Shown: positions 5,885-10,029 of the stretch, piece after piece
How positions within the stretch are numbered: the stretch's first letter is position 1
How the letters are laid out: each line of letters opens with the position of its first letter
Source of the DNA: JBIQLO01 sp044464175
Lineage (GTDB): Bacteria > Planctomycetota > Phycisphaerae > Tepidisphaerales > Tepidisphaeraceae
Direction of reading: 5' to 3'
DNA length: 10,029 bases
Assembly: GCA_044464175.1 (NCBI GenBank)
Contig: JBIQLO010000149.1
Location: 1 to 10,029 of the forward strand
Translations under genes and position numbers: made by a program
The notes under the pieces: generated by a model
What the model was told of the DNA's origin: nothing
The model's database searches: none
The model's input: only the letters and a program-made list of their open reading frames with translations

Positions 5885-6650
5885 GCAACTTGAGAGACTT
5901 CGGCGCATCGTGCGGGGGTATGGGTCGGTGCTGGTGGCGTATTCGGGGGGAGTGGACAGCGCGCTGGTGCTGGCGGTGGCGCATCAGGAACTGGGGGCGC
6001 GGGCGCTGGGGTGCATTGGCGTCTCGCCCAGCTATCCGGAGAGCGAACTTGCGGCGGCGGAGGAAGCGGCCCGGCGGATGGGGGCGCGCTGCCGGCGCGT
6101 CGAAACCCACGAGCATCTGGACGGGCAATACGCGGCCAACGGGGCGGATCGGTGTTATTTCTGCAAGAAGCACCTGCACGACACGTTAAACGCCATCGCG
6201 GCGGCCGAGGGGTGGGCGGTGGTGGCCGATGGGAACAACCGGAGCGACCTGGCGGGAGAGCATCGGTATGGGATGCAGGCGGCCCACGAGCGGGGGGTGC
6301 GTTCGCCCCTGCAGGAGGCGGGACTGGACAAAGAGCAGGTGCGGGCGGCGGCGAGGGCGCTGGGGCTGGGCGTGTGGGACAAGCCGTCGATGGCGTGCCT
6401 CTCCTCCCGCGTGCCGCATGGGACAACGATCACGGTGGAGTTGCTCAAGAAGGTGGAGGCGGCCGAGCGGGCGCTGGCGGGGGTGGGGTTTGAGCAGTAC
6501 CGGGTGCGGCATCATGGGGCGGTGGCGCGGCTGGAGGTGCCGCCGGAGGCGTTCTGGCTGGCGGTGCGGGAGCGCGATAGAATCGTGGCGGCGTTGCGGG
6601 CGGTTGGGTATCGGCATGTGACGCTGGATTTGGCGGGGTATGGGAAGTAG
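5868..6650 (+). CDS. larE: ATP-dependent sulfur transferase LarE, three-cysteine type
   Basis: LarE makes the nickel-pincer nucleotide cofactor of lactate racemase-type enzymes: it adenylylates and then sulfurates the pyridinium dicarboxylate mononucleotide made by LarB, before LarC inserts nickel. The protein has 260 residues from this start. The PP-loop SGGVDS is at 26-31. Cys177 in SMACLSSR aligns with the sacrificial cysteine of Lactobacillus LarE. Cys96 and Cys99 (RCYFCKK) are the extra pair known from [4Fe-4S]-binding LarE proteins such as that of Thermotoga. The end VTLDLAGYGK fits the family. ATG 5868 gives the same 28-residue distance to SGG as Lactobacillus LarE. GTG 5829 and ATG 5838 are alternatives, both with poor ribosome-binding sites. 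No larA, larB or larC is visible here, so the partner enzymes must lie elsewhere. The stop codon abuts the first 67-bp repeat. Confidence 0.93.
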   Translation: MRDVAEQLERLRRIVRGYGSVLVAYSGGVDSALVLAVAHQELGARALGCIGVSPSYPESELAAAEEAARRMGARCRRVETHEHLDGQYAANGADRCYFCKKHLHDTLNAIAAAEGWAVVADGNNRSDLAGEHRYGMQAAHERGVRSPLQEAGLDKEQVRAAARALGLGVWDKPSMACLSSRVPHGTTITVELLKKVEAAERALAGVGFEQYRVRHHGAVARLEVPPEAFWLAVRERDRIVAALRAVGYRHVTLDLAGYGK

Positions 6651-6716
6651 TGCGGCACCAGCTCTAAATTGTCGGGCGGCAGCACGAGTCACGGCGTACC
6701 GTGACTCGTGGCACCC
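6650..6716 (+). repeat. Direct repeat copy 1 with 12-bp hairpin
   Basis: This 67-base block matches 7245-7311 at 64 positions. The differences are at 6654, 6660 and 6664, and the last 52 bases (6665-6716) are identical. It contains a perfect 12-bp stem (6683-6694 with 6699-6710) and a loop cgta. It begins at the last base of the larE stop codon, so it may also act as the larE 3' hairpin. The two copies flank the AT-richer gene at 6803-7237 in the same orientation, 595 bases apart. Confidence 0.92.
6683..6710. other. 12-bp perfect hairpin, copy 1
   Basis: cacgagtcacgg and ccgtgactcgtg are exact reverse complements around a four-base loop. The stem is symmetric, so it forms on either strand. 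No T-run follows. Its GC-rich stem and its placement in an intergenic repeat resemble REP-type elements, or a factor-dependent 3' end for larE. Confidence 0.8.
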
Positions 6717-6726
6717 GGCTCCGCCC

Positions 6727-6788
6727 GTGGAAGGAGTGGCGATACTTCCCACCCGTCGTTTTGAAATAGGCTCCACCTGCCTTCGGGC
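6727..6788 (+). other. Structured leader of the low-GC gene
   Basis: Two small stems lie between repeat copy 1 and the ATG at 6803. gtggaag (6727-6733) pairs with cttcccac (6745-6752) with one bulge. gcc and ggc close a stable ttcg tetraloop at 6779-6788. This stretch is not present next to repeat copy 2, so it belongs to the inserted gene rather than to the repeat. It may be its 5' leader. No promoter boxes were recognised. Confidence 0.3.
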
Positions 6789-6802
6789 TTGATGATATTG
6801 TT

Positions 6803-7237
6803 ATGTACACGGTTGCAAGATTCATATCTGAAAATGAAGATGTTGAAAGATTGGAAGAAATAGGAAAGCGTCTCAATGAGATTCATCCCAATACATTCAC
6901 GGGATTGGGTCGCCACGGATGTCAATTTGCAATCGACATCTCCAAGGCGGATGATTGGATGTCGCATCATGAGGCCATCTCCGCTTTTCTCAAAGATCGC
7001 GCCGAAATCATTCGCTTTGCTAAGCAGCTTTCCATATTTTTAATTTTCGATGTGGCCGTGGAGCCCGAGGATATTGCGGGCCATCCATGTATAAAAGTGG
7101 GAATTACGCCTTCTTTGGGTTTGCAGCTTTATGAAATGGAGGCGGAGTTACATTTTTCAATTTACAATGGGACCGACAATTGGTGGCCTCAAAGCGAAGG
7201 AGAGAGCCATGAGGCCGGGACGAACGGAGAGGAGTAG
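6803..7237 (+). CDS. Hypothetical protein, low-GC, flanked by direct repeats
   Basis: A 144-residue soluble protein with no signal peptide or membrane segment that I can identify. Composition differs sharply from its neighbours: a hand count of 6841-7200 gives 164 G+C in 360 bases (46%), against 68-73% in sample lines of larE. Codon use also differs (many AT-ending codons). Visible features are a charged N-terminal helix (ENEDVERLEEIGKRLNEIHP), GRHGCQFAIDISKADDW near the middle, and an alternating hydrophobic C-terminal part (IKVGITPSLGLQLYEMEAELHF..IYN). The last stretch recalls the end of DUF4279-type proteins, but I cannot confirm this. ATG 6803 has no good ribosome-binding site. The tail from about 127 is acidic and low in complexity. 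The flanking 67-bp repeats and base composition suggest acquisition from elsewhere. Function unknown; an immunity or defence-related role would be speculation. Confidence 0.72.
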   Translation: MYTVARFISENEDVERLEEIGKRLNEIHPNTFTGLGRHGCQFAIDISKADDWMSHHEAISAFLKDRAEIIRFAKQLSIFLIFDVAVEPEDIAGHPCIKVGITPSLGLQLYEMEAELHFSIYNGTDNWWPQSEGESHEAGTNGEE

Positions 7238-7244
7238 TTATGGA

Positions 7245-7311
7245 GTGCCGCACCGGCTGTAAATTGTCGGGCGGCAGCACGAGTCACGGCGTACCGTGAC
7301 TCGTGGCACCC
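7245..7311 (+). repeat. Direct repeat copy 2 with 12-bp hairpin
   Basis: Second copy of the 67-base repeat, in the same orientation as 6650-6716, starting 8 bases after the stop of the low-GC gene. It contains the same perfect 12-bp stem (7278-7289 with 7294-7305, loop cgta). Identity stops at 7311, where copy 1 continues with ggct and copy 2 with aacg. The sequence outside the copies is unrelated, so each repeat is a discrete unit. Confidence 0.92.
7278..7305. other. 12-bp perfect hairpin, copy 2
   Basis: Identical to the stem at 6683-6710, including the four-base loop. Here it lies 40 bases after the low-GC gene and 41 bases before the GH36 gene, so it could mark the 3' end of the former. 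Confidence 0.8.
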
Positions 7312-7346
7312 AACGGAGGAGGGGATAAGCATCAGAAGGGCTATTC

Positions 7347-9347
7347 ATGAATCGTGATTTTCCCGATTTGGATGTGGCATCGGCGGCCGAGGGGGTGCAT
7401 GCGGCTTGGGTGGAAGGAAGGCCGGATGGGGAAGGGTCGCTGGGGCGGTTTGGGGTGAAGCTGCCGGCGTATGTGGAGGTCTGTTATTACGCGGCCTGCC
7501 AGGGGCATGACCCGTATGGGGGGCAATACCAGTGGCCGGCGGGGGCGAATCGGCTGCATTCACGGCACATGGAGAAGTTGGGGGAGATGACACCGGGGGG
7601 ATTGCTCCTGTTGCTGCGCCTGAAGGACCAGAGTCACCTGGCGCTGTTGCCGCTGCCGGGGAGCCACACGGCCGCCAGCTTCCGCTGGGAGGCGGGGCAA
7701 CTGGTTCTGGATGTAAGCAGCTTCGGCACGGAGCCGGTCGCGCTGGAAGCACCGCTGCTGGCGTGGGCGCGGGGAGAGGACCCGTATGAGGCGGCGTGGC
7801 GGGCGTGGAGGCTGGCGCTGGGGCATCCGCTGCTCACCGGGGGGACGTGCCTGCGGCATGAGAAGCCGTATCCGGAGGCGTTTGAGTATCTGGGGTGGTG
7901 CAGCTGGGAACAGTACAAGACCAACATCGATGAGGCGACGATGCTCGGGGCGGTGGATGCGATTGAGGCGTCCGGGCTGCCGATCCGGTATGTGCTGGTG
8001 GACGATGGGCACGAGCAGGTGGCGGATCGAAAGCTGGTGGATTTCCGGGCCGATGCCGCAAAATTCCCCCGGGGCTTGAAGCCGCTGCTGGAGCGGCGGC
8101 GGCCCGAGGGGATTCGCTGGTGCGGGCTGTGGACGGATTTGAACGGGATGTGGGAGGGGATTTCGCCCAGGCACACGATGACATCGCTGGAGGGGCATCT
8201 GGCGGCGGTGAGCGAAGGGGGGACGATCAAGGCGAAGGGGGAGGCGGCGCATGTGCGGGCCTATCTGGAGGAGATGCTGCATTCGGCCCGGGGGTTTGAT
8301 TTTGTGAAGGTGGATGACCAGGCGCAATGCCTCAAGCAGTATCGGGGGGCAAAACAGGGGGTCTACCCCGCCATGCTGCACAACCGGGTGCTGGAGGCGC
8401 TGTGCCGGGAGCAGGGGCTGGGGCTGATCAACTGCATGGCGCACAACAGCGTCTGCGCGTTCAACACGGTGCATAGCGCGGTGACGCGCTGCAGCGCGGA
8501 TTACAAGGTGGGCAATGCCAAGCTCTCCAAGGCGCACATTCATCAGTCATTCGCCAATGCGCTCTATTTCGGCCCGACGGTCTGGCTGGACCATGACATG
8601 TTCCATTCCAGCGATCCGGCGGCCGGGCGGGCGATGGCAATCTCCAAGGCGCTCAGCGGCGGGCCGATCTATCTGTCAGATGATCCGCGGGAATTCGACG
8701 CCGCCAATGTGCGCCCGCTGTGCCTGGAGAATGGGCGGCTGCTGCGGCCGCTTGCGCCGGGAGCGCCGCTGCCGGATTGCATCTACATGAATCCCCTGGA
8801 GAGCCAAAGGGCCTATCGCGTGGTGGCGCCGCTGGAGGGCGGGGCGGCGGCGGTGGGACTGTTCAACTTGAGCGAGCCGGGGCGGGCGGTGTCGGGGCGG
8901 ATCCAGGCGGCCGACTGGCGGTGGGCGGATGTGATGCGGCCGGAAGGGGGGCCTCGGGCCGCTCCGCCGGAAGGGTTGATTCTGTACGACCACCAGAATG
9001 GGCGGGCGATGCGGCTGGAATCGGACCAGGAGGTGATGCTGGAGGGATTTGAAGGAAGGCTTTATCTGCTTTGTCCGATCGTTCACGGCTGGAGCGTCAT
9101 CGGACGGCGGGACAAGTTTCTCTCCCCGGCGGCGGCGAGGGTGATGGTCATCACACCGGAGGAGCTGGTGTTGCGGCTGGAGGAGGCGGGGGGGATCACG
9201 GTCTGGTCGGATGAGCCGCCGACGGCGGATCGGGCGGGGGTTGAGGTCAAAGCCATCGGGCCGCAAGTGTGGGCGATCCACTGCGGGAAATCGGGGGATT
9301 TGCCGGGCCTGACGGTGCGGCTGCGGCGGGTCAAATCGCCGGGCTAA
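7347..9347 (+). CDS. Sip1/raffinose synthase-like GH36 alpha-galactosidase
   Basis: Glycoside hydrolase family 36, raffinose synthase/Sip1 branch, 666 residues (plant members are about 750-780). Expected action is hydrolysis or transfer of alpha-1,6-galactose, as in raffinose-type oligosaccharides. No signal peptide is seen, so it is cytoplasmic. An N-terminal beta-sandwich covers about 1-175. The (beta/alpha)8 barrel shows LGWCSWEQY (182-190), LVDDGHE with Asp219 and Asp220, and FVKVDDQ with Asp323 as the expected nucleophile. CSADY has Asp385 in the acid/base region, where the family usually shows S-D-D. MFHSSDPAAGRAMAISKALSGGPIYLSDDP is very characteristic of Sip1 proteins. A small C-terminal beta domain follows. 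GAAGG within 7334-7340 lies 6 bases before the ATG. Preceded by repeat copy 2, followed by gyrB. Galactose released from substrates of the left-hand locus is a plausible but unproven link. Confidence 0.9.
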   Translation: MNRDFPDLDVASAAEGVHAAWVEGRPDGEGSLGRFGVKLPAYVEVCYYAACQGHDPYGGQYQWPAGANRLHSRHMEKLGEMTPGGLLLLLRLKDQSHLALLPLPGSHTAASFRWEAGQLVLDVSSFGTEPVALEAPLLAWARGEDPYEAAWRAWRLALGHPLLTGGTCLRHEKPYPEAFEYLGWCSWEQYKTNIDEATMLGAVDAIEASGLPIRYVLVDDGHEQVADRKLVDFRADAAKFPRGLKPLLERRRPEGIRWCGLWTDLNGMWEGISPRHTMTSLEGHLAAVSEGGTIKAKGEAAHVRAYLEEMLHSARGFDFVKVDDQAQCLKQYRGAKQGVYPAMLHNRVLEALCREQGLGLINCMAHNSVCAFNTVHSAVTRCSADYKVGNAKLSKAHIHQSFANALYFGPTVWLDHDMFHSSDPAAGRAMAISKALSGGPIYLSDDPREFDAANVRPLCLENGRLLRPLAPGAPLPDCIYMNPLESQRAYRVVAPLEGGAAAVGLFNLSEPGRAVSGRIQAADWRWADVMRPEGGPRAAPPEGLILYDHQNGRAMRLESDQEVMLEGFEGRLYLLCPIVHGWSVIGRRDKFLSPAAARVMVITPEELVLRLEEAGGITVWSDEPPTADRAGVEVKAIGPQVWAIHCGKSGDLPGLTVRLRRVKSPG

Positions 9348-9361
9348 AGCCGATCTTTTTT
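9335..9361 (+). terminator. Weak intrinsic terminator after the GH36 gene
   Basis: atcg (9335-9338) pairs with cgat (9351-9354), and gc/gc pairs inside it around the loop taaa, with a four-base bulge. A run of six T (9356-9361) follows. The stem overlaps the GH36 stop codon. The hairpin is imperfect, so its strength is doubtful, but the T-run and position fit. Confidence 0.4.
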
Positions 9362-9392
9362 CCCCCGCCAGCGTAGTAATTATACGGATTTA

Positions 9393-9401
9393 TGCGATAA
9401 T
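9393..9401 (+). promoter_or_regulatory. Candidate extended -10 promoter for gyrB
   Basis: TGCGATAAT matches an extended -10 element (TG-n-TATAAT with one mismatch). It lies in the only AT-rich patch (9375-9401) between the GH36 gene and gyrB. No good -35 is seen about 17 bases upstream (gtagta), which is normal for extended -10 promoters. Transcription would start near 9408, leaving a leader of about 58 bases. Confidence 0.4.
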
Positions 9402-9408
9402 GACCTCT

Positions 9409-9440
9409 TGCGGTTTTCCGGCCGCAGCGGGGGCTTTTTT
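9409..9440 (+). other. Leader hairpin and T-run before gyrB
   Basis: tgcgg (9409-9413) pairs with ccgca (9422-9426) around an 8-base loop. A G-rich stretch and six T (9435-9440) follow, and AGGAG, the gyrB ribosome-binding site, starts at 9451. This resembles a terminator placed inside the gyrB leader. It could instead be a second terminator of the upstream gene if the gyrB promoter lies further down. The spacing between stem and T-run is longer than usual. Confidence 0.3.
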
Positions 9441-9465
9441 GTTTCAAAGCAGGAGCGTACGACCC

Positions 9466-10029
9466 ATGGCCGATGAGAATGTGATGCCCGAGTCAAAGAC
9501 GGGAATGGATTCCACCTATACCGAGAACATGATCAAGGTTCTGGAGGGGACCGAGCATGTGCGCAAGCGGCCGGGCATGTACATCGGGGACACCACTTCG
9601 CGCGGGCTGCACCACCTGATCTGGGAGATCGTGGACAACTCGATCGACGAGGCGATGGCGGGGTATTGCCGCAGCATCCTGGTGAAGGTGCATGCCGACG
9701 GGTCGGTGTCGGTGGCCGACGACGGGCGCGGCATTCCCGTGGGGATTCACCCGACCGAGGGGATTCCGACGGTGGAGGTGGTCTTCGCCAAGCTGGGGGC
9801 GGGGGGCAAGTTCGAGCACAACGAGGGGTCGGCCTACCGCACGACCGGCGGGCTGCACGGGGTGGGCGGCAGCGTGGTCAATGCGCTGTCGGAGTGGCTG
9901 GAGGTGGAGGTCAGCCGCGAGGGGAAGGTGCAGCAGATCGGCTTTGAGCGCGGGAAAAAGACCGATCCCCTGAAAGTGATCGGCAAGAGCGCCAAGAGCG
10001 GCACGAAGGTGACGTTCAAGCCGGATCCG
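9466..10029 (+). CDS. gyrB: DNA gyrase subunit B, N-terminal part (cut by window end)
   Basis: First 188 codons of the ATPase subunit of DNA gyrase, which with GyrA introduces negative supercoils. The open frame continues past the window. It shows the GHKL ATP site: Glu54 and Asn58 in EIVDNSIDEAM (E. coli Glu42 and Asn46), Asp85 and Arg88 in DDGRGIP (Asp73 and Arg76), the lid GGLHGVGGSVVNALS (128-142), Arg151, and Thr180 in GTKVTF (Thr165). The residue before SVV is Gly where Val is usual, and LGAGGKFEHNEGSAYRTTGG carries a short insertion relative to E. coli, which I associate with planctomycete GyrB. AGGAG (9451-9455) is 10 bases before the ATG. The first 15 or so residues are a poorly conserved extension. 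dnaN and recF are not next to it. Novobiocin-site residues beyond the window cannot be assessed. Confidence 0.97.
   Translation, partial: MADENVMPESKTGMDSTYTENMIKVLEGTEHVRKRPGMYIGDTTSRGLHHLIWEIVDNSIDEAMAGYCRSILVKVHADGSVSVADDGRGIPVGIHPTEGIPTVEVVFAKLGAGGKFEHNEGSAYRTTGGLHGVGGSVVNALSEWLEVEVSREGKVQQIGFERGKKTDPLKVIGKSAKSGTKVTFKPDP

Noticed and set aside
5683..6426. Long upstream extension of the minus-strand lipoprotein frame (322 codons in total)
   Set aside because: It runs antisense through larE, has proline-rich shadow composition, and the real start at 5682 has a well-placed ribosome-binding site and signal-like N-terminus.
6683..6710. Two-spacer CRISPR-like repeat
   Set aside because: There are only two copies, 595 bases apart, with a gene between them. 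No spacers of regular size and no cas genes are present.
7238..7314. Integron attC site behind the low-GC gene
   Set aside because: acccaac at 7308-7314 fits an RYYYAAC core, but a matching GTTRRRY in the correct order is absent (gttatgg at 7238 is on the wrong side and does not fit), and copy 1 lacks the AAC end. The paired direct repeats explain the region better.

Overview
The window reads as a high-GC bacterial chromosome, most likely from the Planctomycetota or a related PVC lineage such as Lentisphaerota. This is inferred from gene content and was not tested by a search. The clues are a pseudopilin with the FTLVELL motif and a DGH-type C-terminus, a secreted DUF4838-type protein with a CBM9-like tail, a Sip1/raffinose-synthase-like GH36 enzyme, and a GyrB carrying LGAGGKF where most bacteria have LHAGGKF. 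Glycine is mostly GGG and alanine mostly GCG in the large genes.

Left part (about 85-5427): a co-directional carbohydrate locus. It holds a LacI-family regulator, preceded by a perfect 14-bp palindrome that looks like its own operator, then a type IV pseudopilin-like protein, a large secreted DUF4838 protein with a C-terminal CBM9-like domain, and a BshB1-like PIG-L deacetylase 19 bases further on. An 11-bp perfect hairpin at 5400-5427 closes the block. On the opposite strand a 74-residue lipoprotein-like protein with 11-residue helical repeats (5458-5682) converges on the same hairpin. No SusC/SusD-like uptake pair is present, so the pseudopilin may do the surface work of the locus.

Middle part (5683-7346): a structured leader, then larE of the three-cysteine ([4Fe-4S]-type) kind without larA, larB or larC in the window. 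After it comes the most unusual segment: an AT-richer gene of unknown function (144 aa, about 46% GC against about 70% around it) between two 67-bp direct repeats that match at 64 positions. Each repeat carries a 12-bp perfect hairpin. The layout looks like one gene plus one repeat inserted as a 595-bp unit.

Right part (7347-10029): a cytoplasmic Sip1-like GH36 alpha-galactosidase (666 aa), a weak terminator, an extended -10 promoter candidate with a structured leader, and the first 188 codons of gyrB, which runs off the window. The GH36 enzyme could finish breaking down galactose-containing oligosaccharides made by the left-hand locus, but nothing in the sequence ties them directly. No gap without a gene exceeds about 185 bases. 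No tRNA, rRNA, CRISPR array or transposase gene was seen.
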